From Dolichospermum circinale AWQC310F (GTDB taxonomy: Bacteria; Cyanobacteriota; Cyanobacteriia; Cyanobacteriales; Nostocaceae): DNA of 35,373 bases. The stretch covers positions 70,551 through 105,923 of the forward strand of contig NZ_KE384696.1 in NCBI RefSeq assembly GCF_000426925.1. The letters run 5' to 3'. The notes beneath the pieces were generated by a model, which searched no databases, had not been told where the DNA came from, and saw only the letters and a program-made list of their open reading frames with translations. Positions 1 through 12,370 of this stretch are shown one piece after another. Made by a program: the position numbers and the translations under genes. Numbering within the stretch: the first letter of the stretch is position 1; the number at the start of each line of letters is the position of its first letter.

Positions 1-12
1 GAGGTAGAGTTA

Positions 13-89
13 TTACCCATTACCCATTACCCATTACCCATTACCCATTACCAATTACCCATTACCAATTACCAATTACCCATTACCCA
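13..89. repeat. Heptanucleotide tandem repeat (TTACCCA/TTACCAA), 11 units
   Basis: Eleven contiguous 7-bp units: eight TTACCCA and three TTACCAA (units 6, 8 and 9). The last unit ends 5 bp from the stop codon of apcE. Short tandemly repeated repetitive sequences of this length are a known feature of Nostoc/Anabaena-type genomes. The array lies in the 3' untranslated region of apcE, where the next phycobilisome gene (usually apcA) would be expected just outside the window. Copy number is likely polymorphic; no function can be read from it. Confidence 0.95.
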
Positions 90-94
90 TTAAC

Positions 95-3523
<3,429 letters not shown>

Positions 3524-3923
3524 TTAAGCCTGAGTTATTTATTTTTAAGGCTTGACATTTTTGCGTATTTGTGAATATGACGCTGGCAAAACCCAGTAAA
3601 TTAACCCAGTTCAATTTTTAGATTAGAACGTTTTGTGTTGACGCTGTTGGTTTATTAAGAAGTATGTCGAATCTGTAATCTAAATTTGATATTCCAGAAG
3701 ATACATACTTCTATTTTTTGGGATGAACATAGATTTTATCCCATATTTTGCACCAATTTAATGATTAAGCTTATTCATAAAGGCAAAGAACAGACGGTAG
3801 ACAAAAATGATCAAGGCTATATTGATACCAGCTTGGTAAACCGCTATCTTATTTTTGTGGTTATTGATGAGTTAAAGCGTAACTAAATTATATATGTATA
3901 AATATTAAAAGGTATGCCCACCT

Positions 3924-3953
3924 ATAATATTTTAAATGACTGATTTTGTCAAA
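3924..3953 (-). promoter_or_regulatory. Candidate sigma-70-type promoter for apcE
   Basis: On the minus strand a perfect TTGACA (3948-3953) is followed after 18 bp by TATTAT (3924-3929), five of six matches to the -10 consensus. It points towards apcE and would give a leader of about 430 nt. Long leaders and multiple start sites are known for apc operons, but AT-rich DNA produces such matches by chance, so this is a weak call. Confidence 0.3.
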
Positions 3954-4231
3954 TTTAAATGCTAAACAGTTTATTAAATAAACGATTATCTATAATGGTG
4001 TGCTTTGCATTAAGGCAGAGATACGCAGTAACTAGTCCATGGTTTGATAAATTATGTGTAAGGACTAAGCTATTACTAGATTTAAATATAAACTAACGCA
4101 TAGCATTTGAAATTGATATAAATAATAAAAAGTAAATTTATAAATATAAGCATAAGCATAAAGCATATCCCTGACTTCTTCGAGAACAGGAGCGACGCAA
4201 GGGTGGCAGTAAAAATTATAATTTTTCTTTC

Positions 4232-4256
4232 GTAGTCAGGGCTTTAGCCCTGATTT
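4232..4256. repeat. Copy 1 of a 25-bp hairpin repeat
   Basis: A 25-bp stretch containing the inverted repeat CAGGGC-TTTA-GCCCTG (4237-4252) and flanked by GTAGT. An identical 25-bp copy lies at 19480-19504. Related degenerate hairpins lie nearby at 4293-4335. It resembles the small dispersed palindromes common between cyanobacterial genes. Confidence 0.85.
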
Positions 4257-4314
4257 TGTTCACTTAATATCTCAAAAAGAGGATTAAAGTTCTGACTACG
4301 GGGAAAAAGCAAAA

Positions 4315-4330
4315 GAGGACTTTAGTCCTC
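4315..4330 (-). terminator. Probable intrinsic terminator after the Wzc-like gene
   Basis: The stem GAGGAC/GTCCTC with a 4-nt loop lies about 40 nt past the stop codon of the kinase gene. On the minus strand it is followed directly by TTTT and then another T-rich stretch. It would end leftward transcription of the polysaccharide genes. The stem is only 6 bp and belongs to the same hairpin family as the dispersed repeats nearby, so its role as a terminator is not certain. Confidence 0.5.
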
Positions 4331-4369
4331 ACTACGTTAATCAATACTTATTAGTAAATCCTCACTAAA

Positions 4370-6562
4370 CTAAACTTTTACAGTTTCTTGAGACTCTTGA
4401 TGAATTGTTTGTGGATAATCTTCTTTTTGGAAGTAGTAATAGCTATGGGGTTCATTTTTAACGATGACACTATTAACCACCTGTCCTAAGACATTTTGTC
4501 CAGATTTTGCTAATAGTTCCCTAGCAAAAGTAGCATTAACAGAATCAACAATACCAGGACGAACTACTAATAAAACACCGTCGGCCATTTGTCCTAAAGT
4601 AACAGCATCAGCAGCGACATTTAAAGCTGGAGTATCAACAATTACATAATCATATTTATCAGAAAAATTTGCCATTAAAGTTGCCATTCTCTGAGAATCT
4701 AGAAGAGAGGCCGGACTAGGAGGAACTATGCCAGAAGTTAAGATATCCAAGTTAGGCATGACTTTTTTGATAGTAGCAGTTATTTCCTCTTCTTTAATAA
4801 TTAAATTACTTAAACCTTGATTATTCATCAAGTCCCAAATTTTATGCTGAACTGGACTGTGCAAATCTCCATCTATTAGTAAAACTTGACGGTCCATTTG
4901 TGCCATTGCTGTAGCTAAATTGGCTGCTACCGTTGATTTACCTTCTTTGGGTACAGAACTGGTGACAACAATAACTTTTAGCTCTTTATCAGCACTCATG
5001 AAATTGAGATTTGCCCTTAACATTCGGTAAGATTCACTAATGGAAGAACGGGGGAAATCTCGAATGATAATACTTTGATTATAGGGATCACTTTCATCCT
5101 GATTGCTAGAGGATCTTTTCCACTTACTGGCTGTAGGAATAACTCCCAATAAAGTCAGTTCCAGTAATTCTTTAGCTTCATCAACAGTCTTAATAGATTT
5201 ATCTTGCCGTTCTAGAATATATATAGTAATCAAGGCCGCCAATATACTAATTAAGGCTGAACTTAGATAAGAACCCATAGCAGAGAAGGTAGATTCATCA
5301 GGAATTTGTGCTTCAGATATCTTAGTAGCATTACCTAAATTTTGATTTTCGGCTATTCTGCTTTCCTGTAACTTTTGAAGTAACAGGGAATAGGTAGATT
5401 GTGCTGCCTGTAGTTTACGTTCTAACTGACGCTGTTGTTCTTCCAATTTGGGTAAATTATTCAATCTTTGTTTATAAGCAAATTGTAAATTTAATAAAGA
5501 ATTGACTTGACTTGCTAAACCTAGACGGTTAGATTCTAATTCCACGAGTCTAGTAGAGAGTTGCTGTTGTAATGCACTTAATTGTAAATTACCTTGTGGT
5601 TGTAGTTTATTTTTACCTAATGCTTGAGCTATCCTCTGATCAATAACCTTGTTTAAAGAGATTATTTTGTCTCGCAGGTCTATAATTTCTGGATGACTAT
5701 TCTCCAAAATAGTTTGCCTATTTGCCAATTTTGATTGTAGCTGTTGGATTTCTTTAAGAATATCTTGTATTCCAGAGATTTGACTAATAGAAGTCATTAA
5801 TAATGCCTGTTCTGGACTCATTCCCAATTGTTGACTTATTACCTGAGATTGGGATTTAATATTAGCCAATTGAGATTGAGTATCGTTCATTCTTAATTGC
5901 AAATTAGCCATGATTTCTACTGCTTGAGTGGCTTCTTCCTGTAAAGAAACAATCTTATTTCTCTCTTTAAAACCTGCTAATTCAGATTCAGAGCGACGCA
6001 TGACTAATTCGGCTTGTGGTAGTTGTCTTTCTATAAATTTGCGAGCTGCGGCTGCTTCCGCTCTGCGTGAAGATAAATTCTGCTCCAAATAAACTTTGAT
6101 TAGCTCATTTACAACTTGAGCAGCAGTTTTTGGGTTACTATCTGTGTAGGTAATTTGCAGAACATCAGCACCTTTAACTTCTTTGATAGTGAGGTTTTTG
6201 AGAAATAGCTTAGTTTTTAAAGCCTGTCCTTTATCATCTTTGAGTTCTAAACTGTTAATAGTTTTCTCTATTACCGGAAAAGAACGTATTATTTCTACTT
6301 CTGTGTTCATGGGATTACTTTGTTCCATGAGAGGAACTAATTTGCCTATTTCTGTTCCTAGTCCGGTCATAGAAGAAGTAGAATTATTTCTTTGAAAACG
6401 TAACTTACCTTCTGCTACATAAACAGGTTTTTTCAAAGACGTTGCTAACTGTGATATCCCAAAAACAACAATACTAATAGATAAAGTTGCTAACCAACGA
6501 CGTTTGAGAATTGTCCAATATTTTGCCGGTGATATAGAGGATTCTTGTAGTTCCATAATCAT
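4370..6562 (-). CDS. Wzc-type polysaccharide co-polymerase with bacterial tyrosine kinase domain
   Basis: Inner-membrane protein expected to control chain length and export in the Wzx/Wzy pathway. The 730-residue product has a Wzz-type N-terminal domain with a first membrane segment at about 24-42, a long Gln/Leu-rich coiled-coil periplasmic region (about 165-410), a second membrane segment (about 430-450) and a cytoplasmic BY-kinase domain. The kinase shows a Walker A variant ending GKST (541-544), Walker A' VLLIDGD (560-566) and Walker B YVIVDTP (639-645). The C-terminal tail carries a tyrosine cluster (Y708-Y710, Y716), the usual autophosphorylation site in this family. It is the last gene of the co-directional locus and is followed by a hairpin. 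No outer-membrane Wza-type partner or phosphatase is visible in the window. No clear Shine-Dalgarno is seen before the ATG. Confidence 0.93.
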   Translation of the reverse strand: MIMELQESSISPAKYWTILKRRWLATLSISIVVFGISQLATSLKKPVYVAEGKLRFQRNNSTSSMTGLGTEIGKLVPLMEQSNPMNTEVEIIRSFPVIEKTINSLELKDDKGQALKTKLFLKNLTIKEVKGADVLQITYTDSNPKTAAQVVNELIKVYLEQNLSSRRAEAAAARKFIERQLPQAELVMRRSESELAGFKERNKIVSLQEEATQAVEIMANLQLRMNDTQSQLANIKSQSQVISQQLGMSPEQALLMTSISQISGIQDILKEIQQLQSKLANRQTILENSHPEIIDLRDKIISLNKVIDQRIAQALGKNKLQPQGNLQLSALQQQLSTRLVELESNRLGLASQVNSLLNLQFAYKQRLNNLPKLEEQQRQLERKLQAAQSTYSLLLQKLQESRIAENQNLGNATKISEAQIPDESTFSAMGSYLSSALISILAALITIYILERQDKSIKTVDEAKELLELTLLGVIPTASKWKRSSSNQDESDPYNQSIIIRDFPRSSISESYRMLRANLNFMSADKELKVIVVTSSVPKEGKSTVAANLATAMAQMDRQVLLIDGDLHSPVQHKIWDLMNNQGLSNLIIKEEEITATIKKVMPNLDILTSGIVPPSPASLLDSQRMATLMANFSDKYDYVIVDTPALNVAADAVTLGQMADGVLLVVRPGIVDSVNATFARELLAKSGQNVLGQVVNSVIVKNEPHSYYYFQKEDYPQTIHQESQETVKV

Positions 6563-6577
6563 TAAATTTGGGTATTT

Positions 6578-7711
6578 TTAAGTTGTCGAGTAAATAGCTG
6601 TAATAACAGAAATTACTCTTTCTAAATCTTCGTCTGTTAGATTAGAACCAGAAGGTAAACAAAGACCGCGCACAAATAAATCTTCCCCGACCTCACCACC
6701 AATACATTCACATTCAGAAAACACAGGTTGGAGGTGTAATGGTTTCCATACAGGACGAGCTTCAATTTGTTGTTTAGCAAGTTGAAGACGAATATATTCT
6801 CGATCTGCACCAAAAGCCTCGGTCGCAACTGTTAAAGCCGTTAACCAGCGTGTGGAATGTCCAAAATTAGCTTCGGGCATAAATTCGATTCCTGGTAAAT
6901 CTCCCAAAGCAGATTGATAAATTTCAAAATTGCGTCGTCTCGCTGCTACTCTTTCATTTAAAACTTGTAATTGACCACGACCGATACCTGCTAAAACATT
7001 ACTCAGACGATAGTTATAACCGATTTCTGAATGTTGATAATGGGGTGCAGGATCACGGGCTTGAGTTGCTAGAAATTTGGCTTTCATAACTAATTGATCA
7101 TCATCAGAAACTAACATTCCTCCACCAGAAGTAGTGATGATTTTATTACCATTGAAAGAGTAAATACCAATTCGCCCAAAAGTACCAGGAGAAAGTCCTT
7201 TGTAGGTAGCACCTAAAGCCTCGGCTGCATCTTCAATTAGGGGAATATTATATTGATCACAAACTTGGAGAATAGGTTCAATATCTGCACTTTGACCATA
7301 CAAATGTACAAGGATAACTGCTTTTGGTAATTTACCAAAATAGGCACGTTTTTGTAAAGCTTCCTGCAACAATTCTGGGTTCATATTCCAGGAAATGCGA
7401 TCGCTATCAATAAAAACTGGTTTTGCGCCTAAGTAAATGATAGGATTAGCAGTAGCAGCAAAGGTTAAAGTAGAACAAAAAACCTCATCTCCTGACCCTA
7501 CACCAACTAATTGTAAGGCTAAATGTAAAGCCGCAGTTCCCGAACTGACAGCAGCAGCATAACCAGCGCCAGTTATTTGACAAAATTCTTGTTCAAAAGC
7601 ATCAACATGAGGACCGACTGGAGCAATCCAATTAGTATCAAATGCTTGTTTTACGAATGCTAATTCTTGAGATCCTATATGGGGAGTTGAGAGAAGAATT
7701 GGTTTATTCAT
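6578..7711 (-). CDS. DegT/DnrJ/EryC1/StrS-family sugar aminotransferase (PglE/WbpE-like)
   Basis: PLP-dependent aminotransferase that probably installs an amino group at C4 (or C3) of a 4-keto-6-deoxy nucleotide sugar. Family hallmarks, numbered from the ATG at 7711, are the SSGTAAL segment near 56-62, IEDAAEALGA with D161, and SFNGNKIITTSGGG with the probable PLP lysine K190. A GTG two codons upstream (7717) touches the stop of the preceding gene. The ATG at 7711 is preferred because AGG sits five bases before it. Length (about 377) is normal. The neighbouring 4,6-dehydratase, PglD-like acetyltransferase and PglC-like transferase point to a bacillosamine-type pathway. Substrate and position of amination are inferred from context, not read from this gene. 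Confidence 0.92.
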   Translation of the reverse strand: MNKPILLSTPHIGSQELAFVKQAFDTNWIAPVGPHVDAFEQEFCQITGAGYAAAVSSGTAALHLALQLVGVGSGDEVFCSTLTFAATANPIIYLGAKPVFIDSDRISWNMNPELLQEALQKRAYFGKLPKAVILVHLYGQSADIEPILQVCDQYNIPLIEDAAEALGATYKGLSPGTFGRIGIYSFNGNKIITTSGGGMLVSDDDQLVMKAKFLATQARDPAPHYQHSEIGYNYRLSNVLAGIGRGQLQVLNERVAARRRNFEIYQSALGDLPGIEFMPEANFGHSTRWLTALTVATEAFGADREYIRLQLAKQQIEARPVWKPLHLQPVFSECECIGGEVGEDLFVRGLCLPSGSNLTDEDLERVISVITAIYSTT

Positions 7712-7717
7712 ATTCAC

Positions 7718-9256
7718 CTAAATAGCGCGTTTGCTGCTGAGTAATTTAGATTTGCCATTCAGGCATTTTCCGGTATTTAAATCAAACTCGTAGTGATGAC
7801 CTAGACAGCGCAGAATCCCTCCAGGTAAAACCTCTCCTACCTCCTGTAAGTCAAAACCTGCATGGGGACAATGGCGCTGTACCAAGTAATTACTTCCGTC
7901 GCAATGGATTGTAATTTGCTCTTGAAAATCCACTGAGTTTTCATAATCTTCTACAGCTTGTAGAGACCGAGAACAAGCAAATTTCAAGAGTCCTAAAAGA
8001 TGGTCATTGTAGATATCTGGATTTCGCCATACCTGAAATCGTAAGGACAAAAAGAAGTCTTCCCAAGACAAGGAACCATCTAACAAAGAAGGAAGCCATC
8101 TTGAGGCAAAACGGTATCCATAACTACATTCACCCATCTCTTCATATACCCCTTCTAAACCGGGTCGAAAATCAACCGCCCATTTCCCCCCTCCAGGTCC
8201 TGTGATATCAAAGCCAACTCGCATCTTGATTTTGCTGTTGAAGTAAGGACTCATTGCTAAAAGACGCTGGAAATAGTCGCAAAATGGTAAGTAAAGAGAT
8301 GCGGTAGGTTGAGGGTAACGAGCCTTTAAAGCCAGAAGATTACCAGTTCTGGATTCAGCATAGTCTTGCACATAGGAGGTGCGATTGCTAAAGTGAAAAT
8401 CATCCCAGATAGGATCGGCTGTTTTTTGATTTGTAGTCACATCAAAAGCATCACCTGGGAGCAAAATCATAGTATTTTTAATTCCCTCCTGCCCCAACCA
8501 GTCTACTACCTGCTGTTGATCTGGGAAAATTCCGGCTTCGATCTCTGCATTTGCCCAAGTCAGTTCTGAATCAAGGAAACAGGGAGGACCAGCACAAGGC
8601 ATAACTGTGACTGGTTCAACAATAGTAATCGCCCGTTCCATGTACTTAAATTTAGCTAGGCGCTTATTCTGGGAAAGTTCTTTTTTACGCTCTTTGGGGT
8701 ACTCGTAACAGATGGGATACCAAGAAGCTCCTGCTCCTTGCAGTGCTAACACATCAATTACTCCACCTACTTTGTTACGGATGCTGCTAAGTTGAGATCC
8801 TGACAAGCGAGCATCATTGAGATTAAGTAGAGTCTGCTCCTCAGCAACAATAACCACCGCCGAATCATGGTTCATTGGTGACTGTTCTGATACAAAGAAA
8901 ATACTAATGCTCTCAGCTATTTCTATTGGTTGCCACTGAGGTAATTCGATAATTTCCTTTAAACCAGCAGCAGCAATTTTTCTTTTTAAGACTGGTGAGG
9001 GATAGTCAGGAATAATAATAAGTGTATTTGCTGGTATTTGGGACAAAAACCAAGGGTCAAGGTGATCTAAATGCTCATGAGAAATAGCGATGGCCGTTGG
9101 TTGCAGCAGTGCAGGGGTGATCAAATGTTGGTTAGCTGGGTACTGAAACCATGAACCCAGAAACGCCCCTTCGGGTGAAAACCAAGGATCAATTAGCACT
9201 TTAGCATTTCTAGTTTCTACTTGGAGGCCTGCATGACCGAGAGAAATAATTTTCAT
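7718..9256 (-). CDS. Metallo-beta-lactamase fold protein with C-terminal Rieske [2Fe-2S] domain
   Basis: Predicted two-domain protein of 512 residues. The N-terminal half is a UlaG-type metallo-beta-lactamase fold with HxHxDH at 60-65 (HEHLDH), then H130-D131 and the NDAR segment with D148. The C-terminal domain has a Rieske cluster motif: C463-P-H465, then 18 residues, then C484-L-G-H487. The same two domains occur in CMP-N-acetylneuraminate hydroxylase (CMAH), where the Rieske part is N-terminal, so the order is reversed here. A monooxygenase or hydroxylase acting on a nucleotide sugar or an acyl group is therefore a reasonable inference, but no substrate can be assigned. It lies between the PglD-like and DegT genes; its stop abuts the upstream GTG of the aminotransferase, so the two are probably co-translated. 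Confidence 0.85.
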   Translation of the reverse strand: MKIISLGHAGLQVETRNAKVLIDPWFSPEGAFLGSWFQYPANQHLITPALLQPTAIAISHEHLDHLDPWFLSQIPANTLIIIPDYPSPVLKRKIAAAGLKEIIELPQWQPIEIAESISIFFVSEQSPMNHDSAVVIVAEEQTLLNLNDARLSGSQLSSIRNKVGGVIDVLALQGAGASWYPICYEYPKERKKELSQNKRLAKFKYMERAITIVEPVTVMPCAGPPCFLDSELTWANAEIEAGIFPDQQQVVDWLGQEGIKNTMILLPGDAFDVTTNQKTADPIWDDFHFSNRTSYVQDYAESRTGNLLALKARYPQPTASLYLPFCDYFQRLLAMSPYFNSKIKMRVGFDITGPGGGKWAVDFRPGLEGVYEEMGECSYGYRFASRWLPSLLDGSLSWEDFFLSLRFQVWRNPDIYNDHLLGLLKFACSRSLQAVEDYENSVDFQEQITIHCDGSNYLVQRHCPHAGFDLQEVGEVLPGGILRCLGHHYEFDLNTGKCLNGKSKLLSSKRAI

Positions 9257-9320
9257 AGGGAATAGGGAATGTGTAGGGGTAATTATCCGTAGTTAAGCTG
9301 ATCCTCTTTTACCTCTTGCG

Positions 9321-9947
9321 TCAATTAAAATTAGCTTCTCTAATCGCCCGAGCCGGCACACCTGCGACTATGCTGTTTGGCATCACATCTTTCATTGCTA
9401 CTGAACCAGCACTGACAGTAGCCCAAGCACCAATTGTAACTTTTGGAAATACAATGCTTCCCAGCGCTAGAAATGCTCCCTCATTAGCTGTTGCACCACC
9501 GGCAAGGTGGGAGAGTGCTAGATGTACATAATCTTCGACGCAGCAGTCATGATCAACGCTAGATTTAGTATTAATAATTACGTGCGATCCAATTAGGGAA
9601 TATGGATGGACTATAGCACCTGCACAAACTATAGTACCTACGCCTAAACTAACTTCAGGGTGAACATAAGCATAGGGATGAACTACTGTTATCCAATTAA
9701 GATTTAATTCTTCTACTAAACGCTTTCTTACCTCATTTTCACCTATACCAATGATTGCATGAGAAAAATCGTTATATTTAAGCTCGCCCAGTGGACCAAC
9801 AACGGGAATACCAAAAATATGCTTTCCCCTCTTTTGCAGATCATCATCGTAAAAACCTACTACTTGATGTCCTGCGGCCATGAGCGTACTTGCTACTACT
9901 TTGGCATGACCTCCTGCTCCAATCACAGCTATTCTTTCTTTATTCAT
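9321..9947 (-). CDS. PglD/NeuD-family sugar N-acetyltransferase (left-handed beta-helix)
   Basis: Acyl-CoA-dependent acyltransferase of 208 residues. The N-terminal part (about 4-80) is the Rossmann-like PglD_N domain starting IAVIGAGGHAKVVA. Hexapeptide repeats follow from about 95 to 195 (VHPEVSLGVGTIVCAGAIVHP and onwards). The SSVDHDC segment carries H133, aligned with the catalytic histidine of PglD. In PglD this enzyme acetylates the C4 amine of UDP-4-amino-4,6-dideoxy-GlcNAc, and the locus contains the matching dehydratase and aminotransferase. It might use a longer acyl donor made by the neighbouring carrier-protein genes. It is followed after 64 bp by the MBL-Rieske gene and preceded by the KAS III gene with a 12-bp gap. 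Confidence 0.92.
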   Translation of the reverse strand: MNKERIAVIGAGGHAKVVASTLMAAGHQVVGFYDDDLQKRGKHIFGIPVVGPLGELKYNDFSHAIIGIGENEVRKRLVEELNLNWITVVHPYAYVHPEVSLGVGTIVCAGAIVHPYSLIGSHVIINTKSSVDHDCCVEDYVHLALSHLAGGATANEGAFLALGSIVFPKVTIGAWATVSAGSVAMKDVMPNSIVAGVPARAIREANFN

Positions 9948-9959
9948 AAGATTGTGAAA

Positions 9960-11012
9960 TTATAAGCAAGTGACAATTAAATCTTCTACTTCAATAATGA
10001 TGTTGCTCAAAGATAAACCTACTCCAAACCCAGTTAGACACAACCGACCACTAATTTTATTTATGCCTTGATTTAAGGCATAACGACTAATAGCAATGGG
10101 GATAGATGCACTACTGGTATTACCTATTCCTTCTACAAAAATAGGAACTTTTTCTTCAGGAAGTTTTAATTTCTTACGGATATAATCAACCATAAATTTA
10201 TTAGCTTGGTGAAACACAAATAAATCAATATCTTCATGGCTTAAATTGCAATTTTTTAAAGCTATGTTAACAACTTCAGGAACTTCTTTAATTGAAAATG
10301 AGAAAACGGCAGCACCATCCATAATTAAATCATTTTCACTTCTATAGCTACCATCTTCTTGGATTTTGACAATTTTCGTATGTTCTGTAGTTGGTGTTTT
10401 CATACCACCAGCAGGAACTATTAACTTATTATAATCACTAGCAATAGTTCGCCAGCAAGCTGTTAGTCCTTTCCCTTTTTCATCAAATTCTAAAATACAG
10501 GCAGCCGCTCCATCACCAAATAACAACCTCTCGGTTTTATCTTGAGGATTGACTAGCTTTGTAAGTGTATCTCCAACCACAAGTAATCCACATTTAATAT
10601 CACCATTACTAATTAATTTTCCCAGGACAATTAGACCATGGGTAAATCCGGCACAACCAGCATTGATATCAAGAGTTAAAACACTTGTTTTTAGTCCTAA
10701 TTGATGAGATAATAGAAAAGAATTTCCCGGAATTAAATAATCTGGAGTTTGGGTAATACACACTAGACAATCTATATTTTTTTTGCTAATATTTGTAGTT
10801 TTTAAAAGGTTTTTTATAGCTTGTAACATCAGATTAAAAGCTGTAATTCCCTCACCAGCAACCTTTCTACTATAAATACCAATTGTTTGACTAACTCTTT
10901 CTATATCTTCATCATCTAACACATCGGATAATTGATGATTAAATTCAATTTTTTCAGGTAAAGCGATCGCAATGCCTCGCATACTGATATTAGGAATACT
11001 TATTTTATTCAT
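9960..11012 (-). CDS. 3-oxoacyl-ACP synthase III (KAS III / FabH-like)
   Basis: Thiolase-fold condensing enzyme, 350 residues, expected to join an acyl-CoA or acyl-carrier primer to malonyl-ACP. The full catalytic triad is visible: C120 in DINAGCAGF, H268 in FVFHQANKF and N298 in EGIGNTSSA. It overlaps the upstream ligase gene by an ATGA junction and is followed by the PglD-like gene. Because it travels with two dedicated carrier proteins and a reductase inside a polysaccharide locus, it is unlikely to be the housekeeping FabH. A role in making a short 3-oxoacyl group for sugar acylation is inferred. The 'QTPDYLIPG' segment and its length resemble secondary-metabolism KAS III enzymes as much as FabH. 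Confidence 0.92.
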   Translation of the reverse strand: MNKISIPNISMRGIAIALPEKIEFNHQLSDVLDDEDIERVSQTIGIYSRKVAGEGITAFNLMLQAIKNLLKTTNISKKNIDCLVCITQTPDYLIPGNSFLLSHQLGLKTSVLTLDINAGCAGFTHGLIVLGKLISNGDIKCGLLVVGDTLTKLVNPQDKTERLLFGDGAAACILEFDEKGKGLTACWRTIASDYNKLIVPAGGMKTPTTEHTKIVKIQEDGSYRSENDLIMDGAAVFSFSIKEVPEVVNIALKNCNLSHEDIDLFVFHQANKFMVDYIRKKLKLPEEKVPIFVEGIGNTSSASIPIAISRYALNQGINKISGRLCLTGFGVGLSLSNIIIEVEDLIVTCL

Positions 11013-12370
11013 AGCATTTCCTTAACTTGAGAACGAATTTTTTTGTAGCGATGATTGTGATGTTCACTAGAGTGTAAATAAACCTTAACTGGAATTTTAT
11101 AACTTTGTAACTTTTCTTGACAATAGGATTGAATCAGTTGTCTCATTTTCCGTTCGTCAATTGATAAATCTGTGGGTTTAACTACAGCAACAACTATATT
11201 TCCCGTAATTGCATTCGCTTCACCAAAAACTGTTACTTGATCAATTTCCGGCATTTGGATTAAAATATTCTCTATTTCTTGGGGAAAGACTTTTAAACCA
11301 CCGACAATAATCATTTCTGATTGACGGCCAAGTATTTTAAAATAATCCCCTTTTGTTTCTACCACATCTCCTGTATTTAACCAACCTTGATCATCATAAG
11401 GATAGGGAGCATTCAAATAACTAACCATAGCTGAATTAGTTTTTATCCAGAGGATATTATCTACTATTTTTACTTGGTAATCTTCCCCACCTAACTTAAC
11501 CCATTTACTTTCAGAACTTTCACTTTTAGTGGGTAATATTCCTAATTCTGATAGTCCATAAGTCTGTTTTAAACTTACCCCAGGAAAAGCATTAGCTAAA
11601 GCCAATAATGTATTTTCTGGCATTACTTCTGTGCCATAACTAATAATTTTTAAAGAACTTAAATCATAATTTTTATAAGACTCTGACATCAAAAGTAAAT
11701 TCAGAAAAGTTGGAGAGACTGGCAATAATTCTATATGACAACTTTCAATTAATTGACAGATATTTTCTGGTTTTCTATCATCCGTTAAGACTGTTATTCC
11801 TCCATTAGATAATTGATATAATAGAGTGTTGATTCCTCCAATATGATCCAGGGATAAAAATGCTAAAGTATTGAGGGTTTTTCTGCCATGATTATATTTT
11901 GATAATAATTTATCACAATCATGAAGCATTCCTTTGGGTGTGCCGGTAGAACCAGAAGAAAATAAGATAATTCCCGCTGATTCCCCTTTAATGAATTGAG
12001 ATAAAGTAGTATTATCTACAATAGTTTTTAAATCTTGAATTACTAACTTTTCTTGTTTATCAATTGACAGAATATACCGAAGATTAGCGATATCAAAATA
12101 TCTTTTTTGTTCTTGCTGATTAATTACACCTAAAGGGACTAAGATATTTTTTAGCCGCATGAGTGCGAAGAATAAGGCTATAATTTCCGGGGAATAATCT
12201 CCTTGAAAACCAACAACAGATTTTTGTATACCTTCCTCTGACAAAATATAAGACCAGTATTCTATTCGTTCTAAAATCCAATTATAACTATAATTTCGAT
12301 TATTCAAGATTAAAGCAGTTTTATGATCATAATCTGCGAAATAGGAGAAAAATCTCTCAAGATTCTTCAT
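11009..12370 (-). CDS. Adenylate-forming (ANL superfamily) acyl/aryl/amino acid ligase
   Basis: AMP-binding enzyme of 453 residues, somewhat short for the family. Core motifs are in order: phosphate-binding SSGSTGTPKG (138-147), YGLSE (271-275), LNTGD (331-335), the hinge GRQSEMIIVGG with its following KVFPQEIE (348-366), and the C-terminal RYKKIRS with the probable catalytic K443 or K444. It should activate a carboxylic acid as an acyl adenylate and load it on CoA or on one of the two nearby carrier proteins. The start is well supported by GGAGGTG just upstream (12375-12381). It overlaps the reductase gene upstream and the KAS III gene downstream by ATGA junctions, so translation is coupled. 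The substrate cannot be predicted. Confidence 0.92.
   Translation of the reverse strand: MKNLERFFSYFADYDHKTALILNNRNYSYNWILERIEYWSYILSEEGIQKSVVGFQGDYSPEIIALFFALMRLKNILVPLGVINQQEQKRYFDIANLRYILSIDKQEKLVIQDLKTIVDNTTLSQFIKGESAGIILFSSGSTGTPKGMLHDCDKLLSKYNHGRKTLNTLAFLSLDHIGGINTLLYQLSNGGITVLTDDRKPENICQLIESCHIELLPVSPTFLNLLLMSESYKNYDLSSLKIISYGTEVMPENTLLALANAFPGVSLKQTYGLSELGILPTKSESSESKWVKLGGEDYQVKIVDNILWIKTNSAMVSYLNAPYPYDDQGWLNTGDVVETKGDYFKILGRQSEMIIVGGLKVFPQEIENILIQMPEIDQVTVFGEANAITGNIVVAVVKPTDLSIDERKMRQLIQSYCQEKLQSYKIPVKVYLHSSEHHNHRYKKIRSQVKEML

Noticed and set aside
3686-3886. 66-codon plus-strand reading frame in the apcE upstream spacer
   Set aside because: No ribosome binding site, no recognisable motif, AT-rich spacer composition, and it runs against the expected apcE leader.
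9316-9531. Plus-strand reading frame opposite the PglD-like gene
   Set aside because: It is the antisense shadow of hexapeptide repeats, which often give open frames on the other strand.
12158-12170. 13-bp sequence CATGAGTGCGAAG shared with 34128-34140
   Set aside because: One copy is inside the ligase coding region. A 13-bp match is expected several times by chance in a window of this size.
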